Positions 32,543 to 42,507 of a DNA stretch of 64,000 nucleotides are shown here, one piece after another. This DNA comes from Fructobacillus papyriferae (lineage in GTDB: Bacteria > Bacillota > Bacilli > Lactobacillales > Lactobacillaceae). The notes under the pieces are model-generated. The model was not told the DNA's origin, made no database searches, and saw only the letters and a program-made list of their open reading frames with translations. A program made the translations under genes and the position numbers. Numbering within the stretch: the first letter of the stretch is position 1; each line of letters opens with the position of its first letter. The DNA is taken from the NCBI RefSeq assembly GCF_018437225.1, contig NZ_JAAMFI010000001.1, forward strand, positions 434,001 through 498,000. Reading direction: 5' to 3'.

Positions 32543-35014
32543 TTAACGCTTCTTTTTCGTTAACCAGAAATTTAAACCAATAATCACTACTGGCAAAATT
32601 AGCCAGACATTGTTGGTCTTTTGCTCTTTAGCTGTTGCTGGCAGCAGGAGCTGGCTGTCATCTTCTCCTCCAGTATTTGGAAGAGCTGGCAGCGTTGGTT
32701 CTGCTGAAAGCACAGCATTCGAAGCGTCATCATCTCCTTCGCCCCCAGTGTTGGGTAATGTTGGCAAAGCAGGAGTTGGTTGGTTATTTGAAGGTGTTAC
32801 GATGTTGTCATTGGTAGAATCCTTACCGTCTGAGTAACCAACACCATTGGATGAATCATTGCCGTCTGAAGAGCCACTGTTATCAGAAGAATCGCCGCCG
32901 GACGTGTTCGGCAGAACTGGCGTTGGTTCTGGCTGGACAGGTTCTGGCTCAGGATCAACGGGTGTGTTATCACCACCGTTGCTTGGCGCTGGTTCAGGAG
33001 CGGGGGTTACTGGCGTATCGTTACCACCGTTATCGCCCCTGCCTCCATCATTGTTGTTTGGCGTGTTGCTACCATCACTATTTCCGCCGTCATTGTTGGG
33101 CGTTGGTGTTGGTTCAGGATCAGGATTTACCGGTGTATCGTTAGCACCGTTATCACCCTTACCTCCATCATCGTTGTTTGGCGTATTGCCACCGTCGTTC
33201 TTCGGCGTGTTGCCACCATCATTGTTTGGCGTATCGCCACCATCACCATTTCCGCCGTCATTATTAGGTTTTGGCGTTGGTTCGGGATCGGGGTTTACAG
33301 GCGTATCGTTACCACCGTTATCACCCTTTCCGTCATCATTGTTTGGCGTATTGCCACCGTCGTTTTTTGGTGTGTCGCCACCATTGTTAGGTGTTGGCGT
33401 TGGTTCAGGATCAGGATTTACCGGTGTATCGTTAGCACCATTATTACCCTTGCCACCATCATCGTTGCTTGGCGTGTTGCCACCGTCGTTCTTCGGCGTG
33501 TTGCCACCATCACCATTTCCGCCGTCATTATTGGGCGTTGGTGTCGGCGTTGGTTCAGGATCAGGATTTACCGGTGTATCGTTAGCACCGTTATCACCCT
33601 TACCTCCATCATCGTTGTTTGGCGTATTGCCACCGTCGTTCTTCGGTGTGTTGCCACCATCACCATTTCCGCCGTCATTATTAGGTTTTGGCGTTGGTTC
33701 GGGATCGGGGTTTACAGGCGTATCGTTACCACCGTTATCACCCTTTCCGTCATCATTGTTTGGCGTATTGCCACCGTCGTTCTTTGGTGTGTTGCCACCA
33801 TCGCCATTGCCACCATCGTTGTTTGGTGTGTCGCCACCATTGTTAGGGGTTGGCTCGGGATCAGGATTTACCGGCGTATCGTTACCACCGTTATCACCCT
33901 TTCCGCCGTCATTATCGGGCGTTGGTTCGGGATCGGGATTTACTGGCGTGTTGTCTCCACCATTATCATCCTTTCCGCCATCATCCGTCGGACCGTTCGA
34001 GCCACCATGACCACCGTATGCGGCGGTTGGCACGTTGTCGACCGTCTCACGATACTTGTTTCCAGTAAAGACGACACTATTGATATAAACCGTTCCCTTC
34101 GGGGCGTTTTCGTCAAATTTAACGTAGTAAAAAATGTTGTAGGCACCTGAGATATCACCAAGATCAACCGTGAAGCTGGTTAGGTCTTTATCAACCGTTA
34201 GGCTCTTTGGCGAAATCGTCCCGACTTGGCTGACGTTATCACCATCAACTTTACATGAAAAGACCGTGATGCCACGGCTCATATCTAAAGTCTCACCAGG
34301 ACCAAGCGTATCTTTAATCACCGCATTTTGAACATTATCTTCCGTGTAGTTCACGCGTACAACCCAATAAATCAGGCCAGGGCCTTCACCAGCAAAGTCG
34401 CCGTCCTTTCGCAAAGGGCGCTTGCCATCACCACTAGTATCGGGCACAATGTCAGCACTCTTTGGCACGCTATTTGCTACCTTTCCAGACACACCCCAAT
34501 CAATCGGAATCTGCTGTGCCTTGCTCTTATCCGACACATTAAAATGAACCTGTCGATCAAAATAGCCATGGAAGTCCATTTCAGAAACCGTCTTTTCGGC
34601 GGCCTTTGTCCAGGTAATTGTTAGCTTATTGTCATTTGCATCGATTTTACCAACACCTGTCTTGGCCTTGGTGCTGTCCCCGTTTTCATAAATATCAAAT
34701 TCCGTAGGACCTTTAGCGACGAAAACATCCGGAAAAGCCACCGTCAATTGGTCGCCAGCTTTCAAATCCGTTCCCTTTGGAATCAGATAATCCCACTGGA
34801 TCGTCATGTTGTCATAGGGGCCATAACTACTTGCACCAGGATGGCTATCGTCAGTCAGATGAATGGCGGTAATCCACTCACTTGTCTTTGGACCCGATTC
34901 ATTTGTCGTGTCGGCCATGCCCACCACATTCATCATTCCAGAAAGAAAGACAACGGCCATGGCAGTCATTATTTTCTTTAACATTTGCTTTTCTTTATAT
35001 TCTCTCAAAAACAT
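32543..35014 (-). CDS. Collagen-adhesin-like surface protein with a Pro/Asn/Asp/Gly stalk (823 aa)
   Basis: The signal peptide is about residues 11-34 (MLKKIMTAMAVVFLSGMMNVVGMA). Residues about 40-330 form two tandem adhesin domains of the SdrG/CNA type. Markers are YGPYDNMTIQWDY and GPGLIYWVVRVNYTEDNVQNAVIKDTLG, and the domain ends with YNIFYYVKFDE. A stalk of roughly 400 residues follows, built of DTPVNPDPEPTP, NNDGGNGDGGNTP and KGDNG blocks. The tail has LPNTS, LPNTG, LPNTG and finally LPATA 11 residues before the hydrophobic segment, then KKKR. No clear ribosome site marks the ATG at 35014 or the alternative at 34984 (MLKK), which gives the cleaner signal peptide. Anchoring by the sortase at 47310-48077 is likely. 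A related, frameshifted gene lies immediately upstream. Confidence 0.85.
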   Translation of the reverse strand: MFLREYKEKQMLKKIMTAMAVVFLSGMMNVVGMADTTNESGPKTSEWITAIHLTDDSHPGASSYGPYDNMTIQWDYLIPKGTDLKAGDQLTVAFPDVFVAKGPTEFDIYENGDSTKAKTGVGKIDANDNKLTITWTKAAEKTVSEMDFHGYFDRQVHFNVSDKSKAQQIPIDWGVSGKVANSVPKSADIVPDTSGDGKRPLRKDGDFAGEGPGLIYWVVRVNYTEDNVQNAVIKDTLGPGETLDMSRGITVFSCKVDGDNVSQVGTISPKSLTVDKDLTSFTVDLGDISGAYNIFYYVKFDENAPKGTVYINSVVFTGNKYRETVDNVPTAAYGGHGGSNGPTDDGGKDDNGGDNTPVNPDPEPTPDNDGGKGDNGGNDTPVNPDPEPTPNNGGDTPNNDGGNGDGGNTPKNDGGNTPNNDDGKGDNGGNDTPVNPDPEPTPKPNNDGGNGDGGNTPKNDGGNTPNNDDGGKGDNGANDTPVNPDPEPTPTPTPNNDGGNGDGGNTPKNDGGNTPSNDDGGKGNNGANDTPVNPDPEPTPTPNNGGDTPKNDGGNTPNNDDGKGDNGGNDTPVNPDPEPTPKPNNDGGNGDGGDTPNNDGGNTPKNDGGNTPNNDDGGKGDNGANDTPVNPDPEPTPTPNNDGGNSDGSNTPNNNDGGRGDNGGNDTPVTPAPEPAPSNGGDNTPVDPEPEPVQPEPTPVLPNTSGGDSSDNSGSSDGNDSSNGVGYSDGKDSTNDNIVTPSNNQPTPALPTLPNTGGEGDDDASNAVLSAEPTLPALPNTGGEDDSQLLLPATAKEQKTNNVWLILPVVIIGLNFWLTKKKR
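32920..33960 (-). repeat. Stalk repeats of the adhesin
   Basis: DNA-level tandem repeats encode variants of NDTPVNPDPEPTP and GGNTPKNDGG-type blocks, arranged in higher-order units of about 45-60 residues. Copies differ by whole-block insertion and loss, which fits slippage or recombination. Length variation between strains is expected. Confidence 0.8.
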
Positions 35015-35125
35015 GTCTTTTGTAACAAAACATTACGAATTATACAGGATTTTGATTTAAAAATAAAGAAAGATATTTTATTCAGGCGAGCATTTTGAAT
35101 TTTTTCTAGACATTTTGGGTAAATT

Positions 35126-35152
35126 AAAAAAGCGCCCAACAAAGGGCGCTTT
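35126..35152 (-). terminator. Terminator of the frameshifted adhesin
   Basis: AAAGCGCCC/GGGCGCTTT stem with a 6-nt loop, then TTTTTT on the minus strand, 15 nt past the stop at 35167. Confidence 0.88.
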
Positions 35153-35166
35153 CCATCAAAGATTTT

Positions 35167-36476
35167 TTACTTTTTTGTCTGGATATAACCAAAGAAACTA
35201 GCAATGACAGCAAAAGTCGTCGCCAACGCTAATAGCGTTTGCTTAGCATTGACCTTATTCGTTTCAGGAAGTACAGATGTCTTCTGCCAGGAAGCTGTCT
35301 TATTCTTCTGATCACCAGCCGTATCCGGTAAGTCCTTGTTCTTTTTCCCTGACTGGTCCTTTGGAACTGGCCTTGGCGCTGGGCTCGGATCAACCGGTTC
35401 AGGCTGTGGCGCCGGACCTGGTTTAGGACTTGGATTTACAGGGGTCGGCTTTGGTTCTGGATTGGGTTTTGGGGATGGACTAGGATTCACAGGGTTTCCT
35501 CCAGGATCATTAGCGCCACCATCACCACTATATGCGCTCGTTTCTGTCTTCACCTCAACCTTGTCAATATCATCTCCAGTCAGCACCGCCGCATTTGTAA
35601 ACTTTGTCCCCTGTGCGGCTTTGGTATCAAACTTAGTAAAGTAAAAGATATTGTATGGGCCTTTAATATCACCCAAGTCAACAACGAACTCGCGATCATT
35701 TAAGTAGGTCACGCTCTTTGGCTTCACCTCGGGTCCCTGTTTAACCGTGTCGCCATCCACTGTGCAAGAAAAAACAACAATGCCACGTTCTGGATCAAGC
35801 GACTGATCGGACCCGACCGTATCGGTCACCTTGGCATTATTAATCTGCTTTTGCGCCCAGTTCACGCGCACTGTCCAGTAAATCAGATTACTACCTTCAC
35901 CAGCAAAGCCCCCGTCCTTACGCAAAACGGTATTTTTAGGACTGGGTGCCGGTGGCGCAGGTAAAATGTTAGCACTTCCGGGTACATTGGCACTATTGGT
36001 CACGTTCCAATCAATCGGATCCGTTGATTCTGATCGATAATCTTCACTTGCCAACGCGATGTGACTTCGAGATAACCCACTAAATCTTTTTGCGAAGCAA
36101 TCGTCGTTGCGGTATCGGTCCAAGTCACCGTCAAATCTTGATGATTGTCCGCTGTTTTACAGTGAGCGATCACTTGTCCTTCGGAATCAGTGATATCAAA
36201 CGACGGTGATCCTTGCAAAGAAAAGACCTTTGGCACCGTCACTGTCATTTGCTCCCCAGCTCTTAGAGCAGTGCCTTTTGCCACAAGAAAATCCCAATGA
36301 ATCTTCATATTGTCATATGGACCATATGATTGACTATCCGGGTGATCCAAGTCGGTCAGACTCACCTTCGTGATATAGGGATTAGCAGCCGAATCGGCCT
36401 GAGCCTTAGAAAAACCAGTAACCATCATGATTACCATTAGGACAACAACTGGCCAGCATAAGCGCTTTTTTTGCAT
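35167..36476 (-). pseudogene. Second collagen-adhesin-like gene, interrupted by a frameshift
   Basis: The ATG at 36476 has AAGGAG upstream and starts a 158-aa frame with a signal peptide and the same YGPYDNMKIHWDF domain as the 823-aa neighbour. That frame stops at 36000. The homologous sequence resumes in the -1 frame (from about 36060), with PIDWNV, GFAGEGSNLIYWTVRVNW and YNIFYFTKFD, a short Pro-rich stalk, then LPETN, a hydrophobic segment and KK. The join falls near 36055-36070, where the first frame reads GYLEV and the second HIALASED. No slippery heptamer is visible there. As written, the product is a secreted, unanchored N-terminal piece. It could be a true pseudogene, a phase-off allele or a sequence error. 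Confidence 0.8.
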
Positions 36477-36583
36477 AACCTACTCTCTCCTTAAAAAGAC
36501 AAAACGATGTCGTTTTTGCGTCTTTTATTTCAATTGATTCTAGTATACAACCAACAGCGTCATTTAGAAAGTAAAAGTGCAAC

Positions 36584-36615
36584 AAAAAAAAGCCTGCCGA
36601 AGCAGACTTTTTTTT
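36584..36615 (-). terminator. Terminator of tuf
   Basis: AAGTCTGC-TTCG-GCAGGCTT hairpin with a UUCG tetraloop and T8 on the minus strand; convergently placed A/T runs may make it work both ways. Confidence 0.93.
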
Positions 36616-36626
36616 ACTAATTAGAA

Positions 36627-37814
<1,188 letters not shown>

Positions 37815-37836
37815 TGTAGTTTCCTCCAAAATTTTA

Positions 37837-37857
37837 TTTCTCGGTTGATCCGAGAAA
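37837..37857 (-). promoter_or_regulatory. Hairpin in the tuf leader next to the ribosome site
   Basis: A perfect 8-bp stem TTTCTCGG/CCGAGAAA with a 5-nt loop ends about 10 nt before GGAGG. No T-run follows. It could stabilise the mRNA or modulate initiation at the TTG. Confidence 0.55.
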
Positions 37858-37937
37858 ATCGTATGTTTATATTTTACAACGCTTGTCTGATAAAAACAAC
37901 CATAACAACCGTTTTTCTGGCCTTCGAGCCGAAATCA

Positions 37938-37966
37938 ATTATACTAAGTTCTTAATTTTTTGTAAA
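37938..37966 (-). promoter_or_regulatory. Promoter of tuf
   Basis: On the minus strand: TTTACA (37961-37966), a 17-nt spacer and a perfect TATAAT (37938-37943). Transcription should start near 37931, giving a leader of about 115 nt. Confidence 0.85.
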
Positions 37967-38046
37967 TACTTTTTTATGCCAGGAAAGCATTGTCCAAAAA
38001 GAGGGTCAAATCCCTGATATAACAGCATTTTAATCAAGGTCCGGCA

Positions 38047-38961
38047 TCAAGAAGCACCCATCTCTTCTAAGAAATGGTGCACCATTTCATGCAAGTTCTT
38101 TTGGTCGGCAGATTCCGCAAAGTCCACCCGCCCTTCCTTGTCATTAAACATGGCCACATCCGCTTGCACCCAGGCAATTGGATCGGTAATTCGGTCAAGT
38201 TGTGGAAAAACCGTATTCATCTCGAGTCGCAGCTGATCCAAAAGCATGCCATAAGCCACTGGGTCTTCTTGCCCGACAGTCCGGCTTAGATATTCCCGCG
38301 CCTTAGAAAAGGCAGGATCACGAAGGGGCTTTGGATGATCACACAGGATCGTCGTGTAAACCTCACCGTCAATGAAGCGGTAAGAAAACTTCTGATGCAA
38401 AAAGAGACACTGAATATCGGTCAGAATGGAAATTCTTATCAAAGCAAAGCAATCCGGATCTAACAAAACATTTCGAGCCGCATCCACAAAGTCCCGAACC
38501 GGCAAATTCAAGGCATCCTGGTAAATTTGTTGCTGGGTCAACACGTCAAAGGCTGCAATGTGGCGAAAGCGCCGAACCGCTTGGTCAATCACTTTTGGAT
38601 TTTCCGCCCGTTCGTTTTCCTCGGCTGCAGCGACCTCTTCGATCCGACGTACCTTGTCGCTTTCTTCAATGGATTCGACCGCCATCCGACGGGCCATAAT
38701 AAAATGTTTGGCCTTTAGACAAAGTTCAAAGTAAAACTGGTAATCCTTTTGTTGCCCAAGGTATTCACCGACATATTCTTGAGCGATGGTCAAAGCAGAG
38801 TCATTTTGACCATTTTTAGACAGCGCACGGGCGAAAAGTTGATTGTTTTCAAAGGTTCGGTCGTAATCGTAGACCTGATTCAGGCAATCCACTGCCAGTT
38901 GATAGTTCTCGGTCGCCAGAGCATCGATACCTTGCTCTTTTAACTGTTGGATCACTGTCAT
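38047..38961 (-). CDS. TPR-repeat protein of unknown function (304 aa)
   Basis: The ATG at 38961 (MTVIQQ) has GGAG upstream; the longer frame lacks a ribosome site. The N-terminal 120 residues show tetratricopeptide-like spacing (A-L-A-T-E-N-Y-Q-L-A-V-D-C-L, then N-N-Q-L-F-A-R-A-L). The C-terminal part (about 150-304) is a helical region without recognised motifs. It is soluble and intracellular. The gene follows rnj with only a terminator between, and probably has its own promoter. A protein-interaction role is inferred from TPR only. Confidence 0.75.
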   Translation of the reverse strand: MTVIQQLKEQGIDALATENYQLAVDCLNQVYDYDRTFENNQLFARALSKNGQNDSALTIAQEYVGEYLGQQKDYQFYFELCLKAKHFIMARRMAVESIEESDKVRRIEEVAAAEENERAENPKVIDQAVRRFRHIAAFDVLTQQQIYQDALNLPVRDFVDAARNVLLDPDCFALIRISILTDIQCLFLHQKFSYRFIDGEVYTTILCDHPKPLRDPAFSKAREYLSRTVGQEDPVAYGMLLDQLRLEMNTVFPQLDRITDPIAWVQADVAMFNDKEGRVDFAESADQKNLHEMVHHFLEEMGAS

Positions 38962-39012
38962 TTTCTTCTCCAAAATGATTGCTTCAAAAAGCAACACGAT
39001 TTTTCTACGAAC

Positions 39013-39040
39013 AAAAAGGGCTCACAACAAGGCGAGCCCT
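39013..39040 (-). terminator. Terminator of the RNase J gene
   Basis: AGGGCTC/GAGCCCT stem with a 10-nt loop and TTTTT on the minus strand, just past the stop at 39048. Confidence 0.88.
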
Positions 39041-39047
39041 AAAACAA

Positions 39048-40874
39048 TTAGTCAGCAGACTTTTCTGCTTGCTTTTGATCGTGCTTTTTTTCTTGACTCT
39101 TTGACTTCTTGTTTTTTCCGTTTTGCTTTTGATTCTTCTTATTGTTTGGCTTCTGACCCTTTTTATCGGATTCAGCCTTGTGGTGTGGCCTTCGGTTCTG
39201 ATTGACTTCCATCACCACTGGCATCACCATTGGCCGACGTCTTGTTTCATTGAAAAGAAAACGGGCTAATTTTTCACGAACGCCATTCTTCAGTTCGTTC
39301 CAATCAAAGGCCTTGGCGTTTTTCAAATAATCTTCAATGGATTCAATGGTTAACTTTCCAGCTTCCTTCATCAGATCGCGATTGGCCTTCACATAGACAA
39401 AACCACGAGAAGTCATCTTTGGCTTCGAAACGACTTTGCGCTTCTTGCGATCAATCGTCACAACCGTAACAAAGACCCCATCTTCTGACAAGATTCGGCG
39501 GTCACGCAAGACAACGTTTCCAATATCCTTTAGCGAATCCCCATCGATCATCGTCTCTGCGACGGAGACCGCGCCGGCCTTTGAAAAAATCGACCCGTCG
39601 TAGACCAACTGATCGCCGCGCTTGGCCATGATCACTTGATCCTCTTTCATCCCGATCTCTTCAGCCGCTTGCTTGGCGGTCACCATCACGCGGAATTCGG
39701 CTGAAACCGGCATCAGCATGGCTGGCTTAAAGAAGTTCATCAAGAGTTGCAAATCAGCCTTTGAACCGTGACCAGACGAGCGTAGGTCACTTGAAATCTG
39801 CTTAACGTTGGCCCCCTTCTTGAAGAGCATGTTCCGCGTTTGGGCAACGTAAGACTCAACAGCAAAGGCTGGATTGGTCGTAATGAAGACCAAATCGTTT
39901 GAGCCAATGTTGATCACTGGGTCCTCACCCTTAGCCATCTTGTGCAAAGCCTTAACAGGTTCGCCAAGCCTGCCAGTTTCAAGAACAACCGTCTGGCTGT
40001 CTGGCATGGTAGCCAAATCCTTCACATTGGCAAAGAGCTTTTCTTTTGGTTCCGGTAAGGACAGTAAGTCCAACTTCAACGCCGTCGCCACAATTTTTTC
40101 AACGTCGTGACCGGTTAGCACTAGGCGGCGGTGTGTCTTAGCGGTTGCATCGATGACCTGTTGAATGCGTTGAATGTTGGAGGCAACGGCCGCCACAATG
40201 ATCCGTTTGCCCTTTGCTTCTTCAAAGGCTTCTTGAATATAATCATGAATTTGCTTTTCAGAAGCTGGCGCCTTGACCGTTTCTTCTGTTCCCGCACCGT
40301 CTGCCAACAGAGCCAAAACCGGCTTTTGACCGATTTCTGCCAAGCGCTGATAATTAGTCTGGTAGGCTTTTTCGACCGTTTGATCGAATTTAAAGTGTCC
40401 AGAATAAACAATCTGCCCTTCATCAACTGAAAGCACCACGCCTAAAGCTTCCGGAATCGTGTGGGTTGTATTAAAGAAAGAAAGTTTGACGTCACCAAAA
40501 TCAATTTCGGTCTTTTCGTTGACCACATGGAAATCGTCAAAGTCTTTGATTCCCTTTTCGTCTTCGATGGCTAACTTAGCCAACGCAATGGTTAGTTCAG
40601 ACCCAAAGACGGGCGCTTGAATTTGTTGCAACAAGTAAGGCAAAGCCCCAATAGCATCCGAGTGGCCGTGGGACAAGAAGATTCCAGCAATCTTATCTTG
40701 GTTTTGAATCAGGTATTCAAAGTCCGGAATGACCACGTCGATTCCCAACTGTTCCGTATCTGGATACTTCAGCCCTGCATCCAAAATAAAAATTTCGTCG
40801 TTGACTGAGATGGCATACATATTTTTGCCATTCTCGCGAACTCCCCCAAGGGGCAAAATAGTCAGATCTGTCAT
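39048..40874 (-). CDS. rnjB: Ribonuclease J, J2-like (608 aa)
   Basis: RNA 5'-3' exonuclease/endonuclease of the beta-CASP metallo-beta-lactamase family. The ATG at 40874 has AAAGGA upstream. The first metal motif reads HGHSDAIG (H69, H71, D73), with Ala in place of the usual second-metal His of J1 (HGHEDHIG), the pattern of J2. THTIPEALG, the beta-CASP region (SSDLRSSGHGSKADL) and the C-terminal domain (SRGFVYV) are present. The last 60 residues form a Lys/Gln/Asn-rich low-complexity tail. Only one RNase J lies in this window; the J1 partner would be elsewhere. Catalytic strength is probably low, as for other J2 proteins. Confidence 0.9.
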   Translation of the reverse strand: MTDLTILPLGGVRENGKNMYAISVNDEIFILDAGLKYPDTEQLGIDVVIPDFEYLIQNQDKIAGIFLSHGHSDAIGALPYLLQQIQAPVFGSELTIALAKLAIEDEKGIKDFDDFHVVNEKTEIDFGDVKLSFFNTTHTIPEALGVVLSVDEGQIVYSGHFKFDQTVEKAYQTNYQRLAEIGQKPVLALLADGAGTEETVKAPASEKQIHDYIQEAFEEAKGKRIIVAAVASNIQRIQQVIDATAKTHRRLVLTGHDVEKIVATALKLDLLSLPEPKEKLFANVKDLATMPDSQTVVLETGRLGEPVKALHKMAKGEDPVINIGSNDLVFITTNPAFAVESYVAQTRNMLFKKGANVKQISSDLRSSGHGSKADLQLLMNFFKPAMLMPVSAEFRVMVTAKQAAEEIGMKEDQVIMAKRGDQLVYDGSIFSKAGAVSVAETMIDGDSLKDIGNVVLRDRRILSEDGVFVTVVTIDRKKRKVVSKPKMTSRGFVYVKANRDLMKEAGKLTIESIEDYLKNAKAFDWNELKNGVREKLARFLFNETRRRPMVMPVVMEVNQNRRPHHKAESDKKGQKPNNKKNQKQNGKNKKSKSQEKKHDQKQAEKSAD

Positions 40875-41040
40875 AATGTTTCCTTTGTTCGTGTTCAATT
40901 ATTTATCACTTGAGTCTCGCATGAAGCCACGACTCTTGTCTCGATTTCAATTACTTCTATCTTATCATATTTCCTTAAAAAAGAACCAGAACATTGGATG
41001 AAATGACCTTGTTTCCCCAGTATTACAAGACTTTCTCCAC

Positions 41041-41069
41041 AAAAAAAGCTACCCAACCGGGTAGCTTTT
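41041..41069 (-). terminator. Terminator of the infC-rpmI-rplT operon
   Basis: AAAGCTACCC/GGGTAGCTTT stem with a 4-nt loop and T7 on the minus strand, 10 nt past the rplT stop. Confidence 0.92.
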
Positions 41070-41078
41070 AATAAATGA

Positions 41079-41498
41079 TTAGCGGTTAACCTTAACCGTC
41101 TTGTCAGTCGTCGCAGCGTTGCGTTCCTGTACCAAAACGTTTTCCTTCTTCAACGCTTCCTTTGCTTGATCAGCAACCTTTGAGAACGTGTCAAAGTCAG
41201 ATACGGCCAAGTCAGCCAACATCTTACGGTTCAATTGAACACCTGCCAAAGTCAAACCGTGCATCAACTTTGAGTATGACATACCGTTCATGCGGGCTGC
41301 CGCGTTGATACGGGCAATCCACAACTTACGGAAGTCACGCTTGCGGTTCTTACGATCGCGGTAAGCGTACAAGTATGACTTGTAAACTTGTTGCTTGGCA
41401 ACCTTGTAGTTGATACGACGTTGTCCGCGGTAACCCTTGGCCAACTTAATAAACTTCTTACGACGTGCGCGTGAAACTGTTCCACCCTTTACTCGCAT
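41079..41498 (-). CDS. rplT: Ribosomal protein L20 (139 aa)
   Basis: Large-subunit assembly protein. It begins [23 protein letters not shown], a canonical L20 start, and keeps [18 protein letters not shown]. Bacterial L20 is usually about 118 residues; the extra 20 residues are a charged C-terminal tail ([13 protein letters not shown]). In Bacillus L20 represses its own operon by binding the infC leader. The preceding AGGAGG makes the start clear. Third gene of the operon. Confidence 0.97.
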   Translation of the reverse strand: MRVKGGTVSRARRKKFIKLAKGYRGQRRINYKVAKQQVYKSYLYAYRDRKNRKRDFRKLWIARINAAARMNGMSYSKLMHGLTLAGVQLNRKMLADLAVSDFDTFSKVADQAKEALKKENVLVQERNAATTDKTVKVNR

Positions 41499-41541
41499 GG
41501 GAAATTCCTCCTAAATATAGTAACTTACAGACACCCTGAAA

Positions 41542-41739
41542 TTAGAGGGTAGACAACATCTTGGCGTACTTCTTGATCGTTGTCTTGTTCATCATGCGCG
41601 TACCACGCAATTGACGACGTTGCTTCTTCGTCTTACCGTGGAAACGGTGTGACGTGTAAGCTGAGGCTGACTTGAAGCCACCCTTTGCGGTCTTCTTGAA
41701 GCGCTTCGCAGCAGCGCGGTGAGTCTTCATCTTGGGCAT
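41542..41739 (-). CDS. rpmI: Ribosomal protein L35 (65 aa)
   Basis: Begins [20 protein letters not shown] and ends KYAKMLSTL, the usual L35 pattern and length. It lies between infC and rplT, the standard order, about 45-50 nt from each. Confidence 0.97.
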   Translation of the reverse strand: MPKMKTHRAAAKRFKKTAKGGFKSASAYTSHRFHGKTKKQRRQLRGTRMMNKTTIKKYAKMLSTL

Positions 41740-41789
41740 GTGTCCATTCTCCTATCGTTTTTCAAGTATCTAAAGTCGGTGTCTTTTTC

Positions 41790-42308
41790 TTAACCCTTCT
41801 TAGGCGCTAAGACCAAGAACATTTGCCGACCATCCATCTTAGCACGTTGTTCAACCTTGGCAATGTCGTCCAATTCGTTGGCCATTCGTTCTAAGACTTC
41901 CCGACCAATGTCTTGGTGGGTGATCATCCGGCCACGGAAACGCAAGTTTAACTTGACCTTGTTTCCCTTTTCAAGGAACTTAATCGCTGCTTTCTTACGT
42001 GTTTCGAAATCACCGGAATCAATCACTGGTGACATGCGAACTTCCTTAACCTGAACAATCTTTTGGTTCTTGCGCTGTTCTTTTTGACGCTTCTGCGCCT
42101 CGAACTTTGCTTTTCCCCAATCCATGATTTTGGCAACAGGTGGTTGGGCGTTGGCCTGAACCAGAACCAAATCTTGGCCCATGTCATCGGCGCGCTGCTG
42201 TGCCTCGCGCGTTGACATCTCTTCTTGCTTACCATCGTGAATCAGTAAAACCCGATTGGCACGGATATTATCGTTGACTAGATCAACTTGTCGTGGTTGA
42301 CGTGCTAT
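41790..42308 (-). CDS. infC: Translation initiation factor IF-3, apparent AUA start (172 aa)
   Basis: Binds the 30S subunit and proofreads start-codon selection. The protein body, [13 protein letters not shown] through [10 protein letters not shown], is IF-3 from end to end. The frame continues upstream to a possible GTG/TTG/ATG near 42395, but those codons lie inside the leader terminator. GGAGG is 9 nt before an ATA codon at 42308, giving the expected [16 protein letters not shown]-terminus. Rare start codons (AUU in E. coli and Bacillus) are the known basis of infC self-regulation. Expressed with rpmI and rplT behind an attenuator-type leader. Confidence 0.93.
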   Translation of the reverse strand: MARQPRQVDLVNDNIRANRVLLIHDGKQEEMSTREAQQRADDMGQDLVLVQANAQPPVAKIMDWGKAKFEAQKRQKEQRKNQKIVQVKEVRMSPVIDSGDFETRKKAAIKFLEKGNKVKLNLRFRGRMITHQDIGREVLERMANELDDIAKVEQRAKMDGRQMFLVLAPKKG

Positions 42309-42348
42309 GGCTCGATACCTCCAAAATATTTTTGTGTGAACAACGAAG

Positions 42349-42380
42349 AAAAAGGTGGACGAACCGAAGTTCGCCCACCT
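42349..42380 (-). promoter_or_regulatory. Leader terminator (attenuator) of the infC operon
   Basis: On the minus strand, a GGTGG..GAAC / GTTC..CCACC hairpin with a TTCG loop is followed by TTTTTT, 40 nt before the infC start. It matches the L20-responsive leader of this operon in Bacillus. The leader also contains a GAAGCGCCCGCTTC hairpin near 42440-42455. Confidence 0.85.
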
Positions 42381-42473
42381 TACCTGTCTGTACACTGAAG
42401 TACAACGTGTATCTGCCTGGCAACGCGAGTCACAAGGCGAGAAGCGGGCGCTTCTACTTGTTCAACGTCATTA

Positions 42474-42502
42474 AGTATAGACGATCGCAGGCACCCTGTC
42501 AA
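42474..42502 (-). promoter_or_regulatory. Promoter of the infC operon
   Basis: On the minus strand: a perfect TTGACA (42497-42502), a 17-nt spacer and TATACT (42474-42479). The transcript start would be near 42467 and the leader about 160 nt. Confidence 0.9.
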
Positions 42503-42507
42503 CGACT

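Noticed and set aside
32920-33960. Possible CRISPR-like array
   Set aside because: Repeats are in-frame, of varying length and without unique spacers, and they encode the adhesin stalk.
32847-34010. A 387-codon plus-strand frame opposite the adhesin stalk
   Set aside because: Pure Gly/Ser/Pro/Leu repetition complementary to the Pro/Asn/Asp/Gly stalk, no start signals; a shadow frame.
36000-36123. Programmed -1 ribosomal frameshift in the second adhesin
   Set aside because: No slippery heptamer or downstream pseudoknot is visible at the join; plain mutation or sequence error is simpler.
42309-42395. Longer infC start upstream of the ATA codon
   Set aside because: The added residues come from the leader terminator hairpin and do not resemble IF-3; the ribosome site lies inside them.
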